Assembly (NCBI GenBank): GCA_001805005.1 | Contig: MHDO01000055.1 | Span: 1 to 10,476, forward strand | Source: Nitrospinae bacterium RIFCSPLOWO2_12_39_16 | Lineage (GTDB): Bacteria; Nitrospinota; Nitrospinia; UBA9942 | Direction: 5' to 3' | Length of the DNA stretch: 10,476 bases | The notes under the pieces: model-generated | Told to the model about the DNA's origin: nothing | What the model saw: the letters and a program-made list of their open reading frames with translations, nothing else | Databases searched by the model: none | In this document: positions 1 to 6,870 of the stretch, in pieces | How the letters are laid out: each line of letters opens with the position of its first letter | Numbering within the stretch: position 1 is the first letter of the stretch | Position numbers and translations under genes: made by a program

Positions 1-293
1 TCTGCACTGGTGTGGTCACGAGGCTCAACCCCCTCTTCTAAAGTCTCTGCCAAAGGACCATCCCCCTTCCCTGTCTCACCATGACATGGCGTGCAGTAGC
101 CATAGTAGTTAGCTTTGGCATCTTCCTCCTGATACTGTTTAGACCCCTTTTTACCAACACGGGCTTTGGTATAATCTTTTTCAGCTTCCTGAGCTTCAGC
201 TCTGTTGATTAAATAAATTGTCCCAACTGGAAAACAAATCAAAACTAAAACAATGATAAATTTCCGAAACAAATTCAAACTAAATGCCTTCAT
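1..293 (-). CDS. c-type cytochrome, mono-heme in visible part (3' end off the left edge)
   Basis: The first 97 residues are visible and the C-terminus lies outside the window. The ATG at 291-293 has a strong Shine-Dalgarno GAGGAGG at 300-306, six bases away. Residues about 8-35 are hydrophobic and end in RAEA, so this is a signal peptide or an uncleaved N-terminal anchor. A heme-attachment motif CTPCH lies at residues 67-71, followed by HGETGKGDGP, typical of class I cytochrome c domains. The axial methionine would be in the missing part. The motif PRDHTSA near the visible end is identical to one in the small cytochrome at 6494-6844, so the two are probably paralogues. It is divergent from the ECF sigma gene. 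The expected role is periplasmic electron transfer, with partner unknown. Confidence 0.9.
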   Translation of the reverse strand, partial: MKAFSLNLFRKFIIVLVLICFPVGTIYLINRAEAQEAEKDYTKARVGKKGSKQYQEEDAKANYYGYCTPCHGETGKGDGPLAETLEEGVEPRDHTSA

Positions 294-323
294 GATATTC
301 CTCCTCTTATACCTGCATTTTAT

Positions 324-371
324 TTATAAAATAACTCTAATTGCCTGAAGAAAAAGCATGAGCCAAACCAT
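324..371 (-). other. possible 15-codon leader ORF upstream of the cytochrome gene
   Basis: The minus strand has a near-perfect Shine-Dalgarno AAAGGAGGTGA at 372-382, followed at once by ATG at 371. This opens a 15-residue hydrophobic ORF, MVWLMLFLQAIRVIL, ending in TAA at 324-326. The spacing from AGGAGG to ATG is only 3 bases, and a second ATG at 359 is too far away, so translation is uncertain. The ORF lies about 30 bases upstream of the cytochrome start at 293. It could be a leader peptide, a tiny membrane protein, or a decayed remnant of a gene start. I do not recognise it. Confidence 0.2.
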
Positions 372-403
372 TCACCTCCTTTCCCAAAAAATTTCTTTGT
401 GCT

Positions 404-432
404 ATCATATAACAAAATTACTTTAATGGGAA
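404..432 (-). promoter_or_regulatory. candidate housekeeping-type promoter for the left cytochrome gene
   Basis: On the minus strand TATGAT (404-409) matches the -10 consensus at 5 of 6 positions. A weak -35, TTCCCA (427-432), is 17 bases upstream. It would fire toward the cytochrome at 1-293 and would transcribe the strong ribosome site at 372-382. The -35 is poor and the region is generally AT-rich, so this is only a candidate. Confidence 0.25.
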
Positions 433-457
433 TAATTTTTATATATTTTTTGTTTAA
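429..457 (+). promoter_or_regulatory. candidate ECF-type promoter upstream of the sigma factor gene
   Basis: GGAATAA (429-435) and GTTTAA (452-457) are separated by 16 bases. This resembles the GGAAC / GTC-TAA layout of group ECF promoters, and a T-rich spacer is also common in that class. It ends 17 bases before the GTG start of the ECF sigma gene, where an autoregulated promoter is expected. No second copy was found elsewhere in the window, so the assignment rests on position and similarity alone. Confidence 0.3.
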
Positions 458-474
458 TAATACTGAGGGATTAG

Positions 475-1023
475 GTGAGGAAAAAAGAGTTTGAAGGGCT
501 GGCACTGCCGCATATTGATTCCCTATACAATTTCGCCATTAAACTAACAAGAAATGAAGGTGATGCAGAGGATTTGGTTCAGGAGACATATTTAAGGGCT
601 TACAAATTCTTTGATAAATACAAAAAAAACACCCACATAAAGGCATGGCTATTTAGTATATTGAGAAATACCTTTATAAATATTTACAGAAAAAAGAAAA
701 AAGAGCCTGAAAAAGTAGATTTCCATAGTGTAGAGCAGTTTATTGACAAATTGACAGATAGAGACAATCTGCTATCTAAAGATGATATCTCCAATGATTT
801 GACAAAAGAAACATTTGACAGTGAAATCAAATCAGCACTTGATGAATTGCCTGAAGATTTTAGAAGTGTGATATTATTATCTGATATAGAGGGTTTCTCT
901 TATCAGGAAATATCAGATGTTTTAAAATGCCCTGTTGGAACGGTGATGTCAAGGCTTCACAGGGGCAGAAAGATGCTTTATAAAAACCTTTCTGAATACG
1001 CAAAGAAAATGGGATATTTATAA
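475..1023 (+). CDS. ECF-family RNA polymerase sigma factor (RpoE-like)
   Basis: This 182-residue protein has the standard two-domain ECF layout. Sigma region 2 covers about residues 10-76, with the core-binding signature DAEDLVQETYLRAY at 30-43 and a basic YRKKKK end. Region 4 covers about residues 115-170 and has the helix-turn-helix stretch GFSYQEISDVL followed by CPVGTVMSRLHRGRKML. A charged linker of about 40 residues lies between them. The start is GTG at 475, with GAGGG at 465-469 just upstream; no better ATG in frame exists nearby. It should redirect RNA polymerase to a small regulon. The anti-sigma gene starts 21 bases after its stop, so the pair is probably co-transcribed and the sigma is held inactive by that protein. 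The inducing signal is unknown. Divergent orientation from a cytochrome gene hints at a redox or envelope role, which is inference. Confidence 0.95.
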   Translation: MRKKEFEGLALPHIDSLYNFAIKLTRNEGDAEDLVQETYLRAYKFFDKYKKNTHIKAWLFSILRNTFINIYRKKKKEPEKVDFHSVEQFIDKLTDRDNLLSKDDISNDLTKETFDSEIKSALDELPEDFRSVILLSDIEGFSYQEISDVLKCPVGTVMSRLHRGRKMLYKNLSEYAKKMGYL

Positions 1024-1044
1024 AAGGAGGAGTAAGGAGATTTT

Positions 1045-1869
1045 ATGTTTTTTAAGAATGATTGTAAATCCATAAACAATTATATCAGCGCCCTGATAGA
1101 CGGTGAATTAAAGGGCAAAAAAGCTGATAAGGTTAAAGACCATATTGAGGGGTGCAAGAGGTGCAGGCAGGAGTTTGAAATTGTAAGCGCATTAAAACCT
1201 ATTGTAAAAAATGTAAAGACAGAGAAAGCCCCTCTTTATTTAAAGAGCAGGATAATCAACTCAATTGAAGAATCTGAGAAAAAATGGAGTTTTATAGATT
1301 TACTCCCTGTCTTTAACTTAAAGCATGTTTATACTGCCTCTACCGTAGCCGCACTTCTGCTGTTAGCAATTATCCCTCTTTATTATCTCTCTGCAAATGT
1401 CTCAGCCTCCACAATTGCCGTAAAGTCAGTAAACAATCATCTGAGTAATACAATTGTAGATATATTTGATGAGCAGATGCCTTCAAGCAGGACAGAGCTT
1501 GAGAGGATATTTGATGTGCAGGGGCTGTCATGGCAGGGTATAAGCTCACCAAAGGTAAATCTCCATTATCTAAAAGAGAGAAGGGTTGCATATATTGCAT
1601 TTGAGAGAAAAGGACATAAATTATCCATTTTTATATTTGATGTAAACAATCTGAAGCTCCCTGAGGGAAGGATAATAAAAGAGGGGGAGAAGGAGATATA
1701 TGTTGATACATATAAGGGATTCAATGTCCTCTTCTGGAAAGAGGGGAATGTCGGATACTCAATGGTCTCCGACCTTGCAGGGGCTGAAATGATTCACTTC
1801 CTGAAATATGGGGAGGGTTATATTAACCAGATTCAGAAGAATATTGAATTAGGGATACTCTTTGAATAG
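1045..1869 (+). CDS. membrane-bound anti-sigma factor with zinc-finger (ZAS-like) N-terminus
   Basis: The protein has 274 residues. Its N-terminus has the anti-sigma zinc-finger pattern: C7, then H33-x3-C37-x2-C40 in the stretch DHIEGCKRCRQEFE. A single hydrophobic segment at about residues 96-115 anchors it in the inner membrane. This leaves a cytoplasmic sigma-binding part of about 90 residues and a C-terminal sensor part of about 155 residues outside. The outer part contains the pattern VNLHYLKERRVAYIAFERKG and later GFNVLFWKEGNVGYSMVSD, as seen in many proteins annotated as anti-sigma factors; its ligand is unknown. Ribosome sites are strong and doubled: GGAGGAG at 1026-1032 and AAGGAGA at 1034-1040. 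Release of the sigma could come through zinc/thiol chemistry or proteolysis, and the sequence does not decide between them. Confidence 0.9.
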   Translation: MFFKNDCKSINNYISALIDGELKGKKADKVKDHIEGCKRCRQEFEIVSALKPIVKNVKTEKAPLYLKSRIINSIEESEKKWSFIDLLPVFNLKHVYTASTVAALLLLAIIPLYYLSANVSASTIAVKSVNNHLSNTIVDIFDEQMPSSRTELERIFDVQGLSWQGISSPKVNLHYLKERRVAYIAFERKGHKLSIFIFDVNNLKLPEGRIIKEGEKEIYVDTYKGFNVLFWKEGNVGYSMVSDLAGAEMIHFLKYGEGYINQIQKNIELGILFE

Positions 1870-1877
1870 AGGGTAAT

Positions 1878-2888
1878 ATGCTATTGATTAGAATATTCTT
1901 AATTGGCTTAATTCTTTTATTGACAGGTAATGTTGCTTCTGCTGATAGAGGAGAGATTAAAAGGCTTGACATAAAATATACGGCAATTTTAAAGGAAATA
2001 CCCCAAAATGCAAAGACTGTAGAAATCTGGCTGCCGTATCCACAATCGGACAGGTATCAGGAGGTCTATAATATAAAAGTAGATTCCCCCTCCCCTGCCA
2101 CAGTCCATTATGAACCTGAATATGGAAACAGTTTTCTATACATAAATGTAAAAAATCCAAAAGAAAAAGAGATAAGGGTTACAATGAATTATCTTGCCGA
2201 TAGATATGAGGCGATAAATAAAATTGAGCCCAATAAGGTTGGTGAATTAGATGGGGACATTACTCAGTATAGACTTTATCTTGAAGAGAATCAGTATAAG
2301 GCTATTAATAAAGATGTAAAAAAGATTGCACAGGAGTTGATGAAAGACAAAAAGACATACTATGAAAAGGTAAAGACAATCTATGATTATGTATATGACA
2401 CCATGGAATATGATAAGACTGCCCCTGGGTTTGGAACAGGGGATGTAGGAAGGGCATGTACTGTAAAGAAGGGAAACTGTATAGACTTTCACTCCCTATT
2501 TTCTGCAGTTGCCTCAGCGGCAGGAATACCTGCAAGAGAAGTGTCAAACTTTGACCTCCCATTCGGTGAGGTGGCACCAAATTACTGCAAGGTTGGATTT
2601 CACTGCAGTGTAGAGGTTCTTCTCCCAAACTACGGCTGGATTCCTCTGGACATATCCCATGCAAAAAAGGGTCGTGGCACTAAAGAGTTCTACTTTGGCT
2701 CTCTTGATAATTTCAGACTTCAGATTGGACACGGAAGGAATGTCCTCCTATCACCGCCACAGAAGGGGCAAAGGCTCAATCTTGTTTCATCAGAGCCTTA
2801 TGTTGAGATAGATGGCATCCCATATGAAAAGGTAGATAAGGATTTAGTTTACAAAGATAGGATTATAGTTGAGGCAAAAAAAGATTAA
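1878..2888 (+). CDS. secreted transglutaminase-like (papain-fold) protein
   Basis: The protein has 336 residues. Residues 1-22 form a signal peptide (MLLIRIFLIGLILLLTGNVASA), so it acts in the periplasm or outside. Residues about 28-135 form a beta-rich N-terminal region common in bacterial transglutaminase-like proteins. The catalytic core spans about 150-262: Cys201 in KKGNCIDFHSLF, His242 in VGFHCSVEV and Asp258 in IPLDISHAKKG make a complete triad. Such proteins may be cysteine proteases, amidases or crosslinking enzymes, and the substrate cannot be read from sequence. It starts 8 bases after the anti-sigma stop, so it belongs to the sigma operon, but its own ribosome site (GAGGG at 1869-1873) is weak. 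Translational coupling is likely. It may be an output of the ECF system or take part in signal processing, for example by acting on the anti-sigma outer domain; both ideas are inference. Confidence 0.9.
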   Translation: MLLIRIFLIGLILLLTGNVASADRGEIKRLDIKYTAILKEIPQNAKTVEIWLPYPQSDRYQEVYNIKVDSPSPATVHYEPEYGNSFLYINVKNPKEKEIRVTMNYLADRYEAINKIEPNKVGELDGDITQYRLYLEENQYKAINKDVKKIAQELMKDKKTYYEKVKTIYDYVYDTMEYDKTAPGFGTGDVGRACTVKKGNCIDFHSLFSAVASAAGIPAREVSNFDLPFGEVAPNYCKVGFHCSVEVLLPNYGWIPLDISHAKKGRGTKEFYFGSLDNFRLQIGHGRNVLLSPPQKGQRLNLVSSEPYVEIDGIPYEKVDKDLVYKDRIIVEAKKD

Positions 2889-2950
2889 GAACAACCTTCC
2901 CCAAAAATACTCACCCCAAAAAAAATCTTTTAAAAACAAACGTCATAGGT

Positions 2951-2956
2951 TATACT
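2951..2956 (+). promoter_or_regulatory. possible -10 element for acs
   Basis: TATACT matches the -10 consensus at 5 of 6 positions and lies in the spacer ahead of acs. The AT-rich stretch about 17 bases upstream has no clear -35. If used, the transcript would begin near 2963, and its leader of about 200 bases would contain the whole nested palindromic element at 2986-3155. Apart from that element, nothing else was seen in 2889-2985. Confidence 0.2.
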
Positions 2957-2985
2957 CTCTTAGTATTTTTTGAAAGGGAGGAACT

Positions 2986-3155
2986 CAAAATCCGATTTAG
3001 GATTTTGGGTAAAATCGCAAAGTCGTCCGAAAGACAAGGCAAGAGGCAATTTTGCGACGCAACCGTATATGACTAATACGGTAAGGAGCAAAATTGACGA
3101 TAACGTAGTATTTCAGGATGAATCTGCGATTTTAAATTCTGCTAAAACGGAATTT
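2986..3155. repeat. nested palindromic element (REP/MITE-like or structured leader) upstream of acs
   Basis: This 170-bp stretch holds five inverted repeats. A left hairpin pairs CAAAATCC (2986-2993) with GGATTTTG (3000-3007). An outer stem pairs AAAATCGCA (3011-3019) with TGCGATTTT (3125-3133). Inside it, CAATTTTGC (3047-3055) pairs with GCAAAATTG (3088-3096). Inside that, ACCGTAT (3062-3068) pairs with ATACGGT (3076-3082). A right hairpin pairs AAATTC (3134-3139) with GAATTT (3150-3155). All stems are perfect, and the left and right hairpins have similar 3' ends (GGATTTTGGG and GGAATTTGGG). The element ends 14 bases before the acs start. Concentric stems flanked by similar terminal hairpins suit a dispersed non-coding repeat or small transposable element; a structured RNA leader is the alternative. 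Confidence 0.6.
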
Positions 3156-3169
3156 GGGAGAAACTACTA

Positions 3170-5143
3170 ATGTCAAAAGAGGCAATTGATGTATTGATGG
3201 CTGAAAAGAGGGTATTCTCGCCTTCAAAGGAATTCAGTAAAAGAGCCTATATAAAAAGCATAGAGGAATATGAAGAGATATACAAGAGGTCTATAGATGA
3301 CCCAGAAGGCTTCTGGTCTGAAATGGCAGAAAAACATATTACATGGTTTAAAAAATGGGATAAGGTTCTTGAGTGGAATTTTGAGAAACCTGATATAAAG
3401 TGGTTCATAGGCGGAAAACTGAATGTATCCTACAACTGTCTTGACAGATTCTTAAATACACCGATAAGAAACAAGGCAGCAATTATATGGGAGGGAGATG
3501 ACGGCAGTTATAAGACATATACATATCAGCAGCTTTTTTATGAAGTAAATAGATTCGCAAATGTTCTTAAAAGATATGGTATCAAAAAAGGGGACAGGGT
3601 AACAATATATCTGCCGATGATACCAGAGCTTCCGATTGCTATGCTTGCATGTGCGAGGATAGGGGCGATTCACAGTGTTGTCTTCGGCGGATTCAGTCCA
3701 CAATCACTTAAGAACAGAATTCAGGACTGCAAGTCAAAGCTTGTAATTACTGCTGATAGAGGAATCAGGAGTGGAAGGTTTGTCCCTCTTAAGGCAAATG
3801 TGGATGCAGCTCTTCAAGAATGTCCCACAGTAGAAATGGTTATAGTGGTAAAAAGAACCGATGGTGCTGTAGATATTGAGCCTGGCAGGGATTCGTGGTG
3901 GCATGAAGAGATTAATTCTACCGATATTGTAAACTACTGTGAGCCTGAACAGATGGATGCCGAAGACCCTTTATTCATTCTTTATACATCAGGCTCAACC
4001 GGAAAGCCAAAGGGTGTCCTCCACACAACAGGAGGATATTTACTTTTTACAAATCTCACATTTAAATGGATATTTGATTATCATGAAGAGGATATCCATT
4101 TTTGCACAGCAGACATAGGATGGGTTACAGGGCACAGTTATATCGTCTATGGTCCGTTAAGCAGTGGTGCTACAAGCCTCATGTTTGAAGGTATTCCAAT
4201 ATATCCCGACCCGGGAAGATTCTGGGATATTATTGATAAGCACAAGGTAAATATATTTTATACAGCACCTACTGCAATAAGGGCATTGATGAGAGAGGGT
4301 GAGGAGTGGGTTAATAAGCATGACCTATCTTCATTGAAAGTTCTCGGCACCGTAGGAGAGCCTATAAATCCCGAGGCATGGATGTGGTATCACACCCATG
4401 TTGGAAAGGGGAAACTCCCTATTGTTGATACATGGTGGCAGACAGAGACAGGCGGGATTTTAATAACTCCACTTCCCGGAGCAATGACTTTAAAACCGGG
4501 CTCAGCAAACAAACCATTTCCCGGAGTTGTGTCATCAATCTTAAAAGAGGACGGTTCACTGGCAGGAGTCAATGAAGGGGGATACCTTGTAATTGAAAAA
4601 CCATGGCCCGGGATAATCAGGGGGACATACGGAGACCCTGAAAATAAACATGTAAAGGAAATCTACTTCTCAAAATTCCGCGGTAGGTATCTTACAGGGG
4701 ATGGTGCAAGGATTGATGAAGACGGCGACTACTGGCTGATGGGAAGGATAGATGATGTGGTAAATGTGTCAGGACACAGGCTGGGAACTGCCGAGGTTGA
4801 ATCTGCCCTTGTCAGCCATGAGGCAGTTGCAGAGGCCGCAGTAGTAGGATTCCCACATGATATAAAGGGTGAGGGGATATATGCATATGTAACAACAAAG
4901 GAGGGTCAGCGGCCAACAGAAGAACTAAAAAAGATACTCATCGGTCATGTCAGGTCTATCATTGGTCCAATTGCAACACCTGATAAACTTCAATTTGCAG
5001 CAGGGCTGCCAAAAACCCGAAGTGGCAAGATAATGAGGAGAATTCTTAGAAAGATAGCATGGGGTGATGTCCATGACCTCGGCGATACAAGCACACTCGC
5101 CGACCCATCAGTTGTTGATGAACTCCTTAAGGGGAGACTCTGA
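3170..5143 (+). CDS. acs: acetyl-CoA synthetase (AMP-forming)
   Basis: This 657-residue protein is full length for the Acs family (about 650). It activates acetate with ATP to acetyl-adenylate and then forms acetyl-CoA, AMP and pyrophosphate in the cytoplasm. The signatures are intact: the phosphate-binding loop TSGSTGKPKG at residues 273-282; DTWWQTETGG at 420-429, whose tryptophan restricts the pocket to small acids such as acetate; the hinge and C-terminal domain GRIDDVVNVSGHRL; and the catalytic lysine K620 in PKTRSGKIMRRIL. That lysine is the usual target of reversible acetylation in this family. The ATG has GGGAG at 3156-3160, nine bases upstream. The gene stands alone between a structured spacer and a convergent kinase gene, so no operon partner is evident. 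It implies acetate uptake or salvage, or acetate-fuelled respiration. Confidence 0.97.
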   Translation: MSKEAIDVLMAEKRVFSPSKEFSKRAYIKSIEEYEEIYKRSIDDPEGFWSEMAEKHITWFKKWDKVLEWNFEKPDIKWFIGGKLNVSYNCLDRFLNTPIRNKAAIIWEGDDGSYKTYTYQQLFYEVNRFANVLKRYGIKKGDRVTIYLPMIPELPIAMLACARIGAIHSVVFGGFSPQSLKNRIQDCKSKLVITADRGIRSGRFVPLKANVDAALQECPTVEMVIVVKRTDGAVDIEPGRDSWWHEEINSTDIVNYCEPEQMDAEDPLFILYTSGSTGKPKGVLHTTGGYLLFTNLTFKWIFDYHEEDIHFCTADIGWVTGHSYIVYGPLSSGATSLMFEGIPIYPDPGRFWDIIDKHKVNIFYTAPTAIRALMREGEEWVNKHDLSSLKVLGTVGEPINPEAWMWYHTHVGKGKLPIVDTWWQTETGGILITPLPGAMTLKPGSANKPFPGVVSSILKEDGSLAGVNEGGYLVIEKPWPGIIRGTYGDPENKHVKEIYFSKFRGRYLTGDGARIDEDGDYWLMGRIDDVVNVSGHRLGTAEVESALVSHEAVAEAAVVGFPHDIKGEGIYAYVTTKEGQRPTEELKKILIGHVRSIIGPIATPDKLQFAAGLPKTRSGKIMRRILRKIAWGDVHDLGDTSTLADPSVVDELLKGRL

Positions 5144-5164
5144 TAAAGACCCAAATTCTTTGTT

Positions 5165-5279
5165 AACCACAGATGAACGCAGATAAACACAGAAACTAAA
5201 AGATTAATAGAAAAAGGGGATCTGGAGAATATGAGAGAAATATGATTTTATCTGTGTAAATCTGTGTTTATCTGTGGTT
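5165..5279. repeat. long imperfect inverted repeat built of about 10-bp units; possible convergent terminator
   Basis: The left arm (5165-5193) and right arm (5251-5279) are 29 bases each and complementary at 25 positions, around a 57-base loop. Each arm is a run of about 10-bp units close to AACACAGATA. The left begins AACCACAGATG and the right ends TATCTGTGGTT. It fills the space between the convergent acs and histidine kinase genes. The transcript in either direction could fold into a long hairpin, so it may help end transcription, although there is no clean T-tract. The unit structure resembles dispersed intergenic repeats rather than a designed terminator. Confidence 0.65.
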
Positions 5280-5295
5280 TTATGCATTTTTAGGT

Positions 5296-6348
5296 TTATA
5301 CCGGTGTCACTGGAAACTTGATTATAAAATCTGTCCCTTTGCCCAATTGGCTATTTACCTCAATTACTGCATTCAGATAGTCAAATATATTTTTTACTAT
5401 AGAGAGCCCAAGTCCTGTTCCATAAGACTTTGTAGTAAAGAATGGATTAAATATAGATTTTAGATTCTTTTTTTCAATACCACATCCTGTATCAGACACC
5501 TCTACCACCACCCTCTTTTCTATGCCATTTGTATGCGGGTTCTCCCTTTCACGATATGTCCTTATACAAAGTATCCCTCCTTTATTCATTGCCTGTATGG
5601 AATTAAAATATATATTTAAAAATGCCTGTTTCATCTTATCCTCATCCAGTAAAATAGTTGGCAGTTCATTGTCATAATACTTATTAATAACTATCTCCTT
5701 CTCTTTAATATCACTCCTTACCATAAGAAGAGTATTATCAAGAAGTGAATTAATATCTATCAACTTTAATTTCAACTTAAGGGGTTTTGCATAGCTTAAA
5801 AGGTCTTCAAGAATACCCTCCAGATGAAATACCTCTTTTAATGCAAGGTCAAAATGATCCTTAGTATCTCCGGCAAAGAGGATTAGCCTGTTTAATATCT
5901 GGAGATTCATTTTTATTGAAGACAGGGGATTTCTTATCTCGTGGGCAATACCAATGGATAATTGCCCAAGGGCTGCAAGTCTCTCTGTATCAGCACTCCT
6001 CTCCCTAACCCTCTTATCTTCAGCCATATCCCTCACAACACCTATCGTTCCTACGATAGTGCCGTTATCATTCTTTAATGGGGAAGTGCTGAGAGATGTA
6101 TTTCTGATATTGCCATGACTATCTATAATCTCTATTTCCTTCAAACCGCTCTTTCCAACTTCTATATCACTATTCTCTGTCTGTCCCACATTCAATATAC
6201 TGATTAACGGCTTACCAATAAGCTCATCCTTATTATACCCCCACACATTGATTTTATTATTTAAATAGATAAACCTGCCCTCAGTATCTACTACCCAGAT
6301 TATGTCATTGGCATCATCAATAAGTTTCTTATAAAAATCTAAAATCAT
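5296..6348 (-). CDS. soluble PAS-domain sensor histidine kinase (NtrB-like layout)
   Basis: The protein has 350 residues and no membrane segment, so it is cytoplasmic. A PAS domain covers about residues 5-110 (DDANDIIWVVDTEGRFIYLN at its start, GTIGVVRDMAEDK at its end). The HisKA domain has the phospho-acceptor His136 in IAHEIRNPLSSIKMNL. The HATPase domain has N249 (N box, NIYFNSIQAMNKGG), D286-T-G-C-G (G1), FFTTK and GTGLGLSIVKN. All residues needed for autophosphorylation are present. No response regulator lies in the window, so the partner is unknown. The start has no Shine-Dalgarno sequence; a TAAAAT box six bases upstream would put the transcript start near the ATG, so it may be leaderless. 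It converges on acs, and a terminator separates it from the cytochrome operon behind it, so it is probably a single-gene unit. Confidence 0.95.
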   Translation of the reverse strand: MILDFYKKLIDDANDIIWVVDTEGRFIYLNNKINVWGYNKDELIGKPLISILNVGQTENSDIEVGKSGLKEIEIIDSHGNIRNTSLSTSPLKNDNGTIVGTIGVVRDMAEDKRVRERSADTERLAALGQLSIGIAHEIRNPLSSIKMNLQILNRLILFAGDTKDHFDLALKEVFHLEGILEDLLSYAKPLKLKLKLIDINSLLDNTLLMVRSDIKEKEIVINKYYDNELPTILLDEDKMKQAFLNIYFNSIQAMNKGGILCIRTYRERENPHTNGIEKRVVVEVSDTGCGIEKKNLKSIFNPFFTTKSYGTGLGLSIVKNIFDYLNAVIEVNSQLGKGTDFIIKFPVTPV

Positions 6349-6365
6349 GGTTACATTTTACCATG
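6346..6365 (-). promoter_or_regulatory. possible leaderless start with a palindrome over it
   Basis: On the minus strand CATGGT and ACCATG form a 6-bp inverted repeat with 8 bases between. It covers the kinase start codon (6346-6348) and a -10-like TAAAAT (6355-6360). The palindrome could be an operator that blocks the promoter, or chance. No good -35 is seen. Confidence 0.2.
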
Positions 6366-6439
6366 TTTTCGGGTTGGTTATATGAAGAGATTTTGGATTG
6401 AAAAATTGCAGATATTATTACTGGGGTTTTATCAAATAA

Positions 6440-6470
6440 AAAAAGAGGGGTGGTTTCCACCCCTCTTTTT
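6440..6470 (-). terminator. intrinsic terminator at the end of the cytochrome operon
   Basis: A perfect 14-bp stem (6440-6453 with 6457-6470) closes a 3-base loop. Its core is GAGGGGTGG. It is flanked by an A-run on the plus strand, which is a T-run on the minus strand after the hairpin. It lies 24 bases past the stop of the last cytochrome gene (6494). Because both flanks are A/T runs, it could also work in the plus direction. It insulates the histidine kinase from the upstream operon. Confidence 0.9.
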
Positions 6471-6493
6471 AAACCATTTCTAACCAGCTTCTA

Positions 6494-6844
6494 TCAGCAC
6501 TTGCAGAGACCATGCAGATACTTCACCATGTCTTTAATTTCATCATCGGTAAGAATACTTTTCCATGGCGGCATAAAGGTAGATTTACTTACAGCTGCAC
6601 CACCCTCTTTAATTGCTGTAAAGATGTTCTCATCTGTAAGCTTCTTCATCTCTGTAGCGCTTGTGTGGTCCCTCGGTGCTGTTGAAAGAGCGGCTGCATT
6701 GATACCTCCGCCACTCCCTTTTGAGCCGTGGCACTGAAAGCAGTATAGCTTATAATTATCCTCTGCCTTTTCAGCAACTGCAAGAGGGGTAATCATCAAT
6801 CCTAAAAACATAACACTCAAAACCATTAAACTTACCTTTTTCAT
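6494..6844 (-). CDS. small periplasmic mono-heme cytochrome c
   Basis: The protein has 116 residues. A signal peptide of 24 residues ends in LAVA. One heme site, CFQCH, lies at residues 35-39, and the likely axial methionine is M91 in STFMPPWKSILTDDEI. The motif PRDHTSA (57-63) is identical to one in the left-edge cytochrome at 1-293, and spacing around the heme is similar, so they look like paralogues. The C-terminus is odd: it ends LCKC with two extra cysteines. The ribosome site GGAGGTG sits nine bases before the ATG. It is the last gene of the operon, 26 bases after the di-heme cytochrome gene and just before a strong terminator. It probably shuttles electrons between the membrane-bound heme protein and a terminal partner. 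Confidence 0.94.
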   Translation of the reverse strand: MKKVSLMVLSVMFLGLMITPLAVAEKAEDNYKLYCFQCHGSKGSGGGINAAALSTAPRDHTSATEMKKLTDENIFTAIKEGGAAVSKSTFMPPWKSILTDDEIKDMVKYLHGLCKC

Positions 6845-6870
6845 TATCTTTCACCTCCAAAATCACTTTG

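Noticed and set aside
2305..2664. A minus-strand frame of 119 codons inside the transglutaminase-like gene
   Set aside because: It lies opposite the catalytic core of a well-supported gene, has no ribosome site, and its translation lacks protein-like features.
2970..3170. A 66-codon TTG-started frame that ends in TAATG overlapping the acs start
   Set aside because: It runs through the whole nested palindromic element, and its translation reflects the repeats. It has a rare start codon and no recognised domain. It is most likely a by-product of the repeat.
6450..6737. A plus-strand frame of 95 codons over the terminator and the small cytochrome
   Set aside because: It begins within the terminator hairpin and is antisense to a cytochrome with an intact heme motif and signal peptide.
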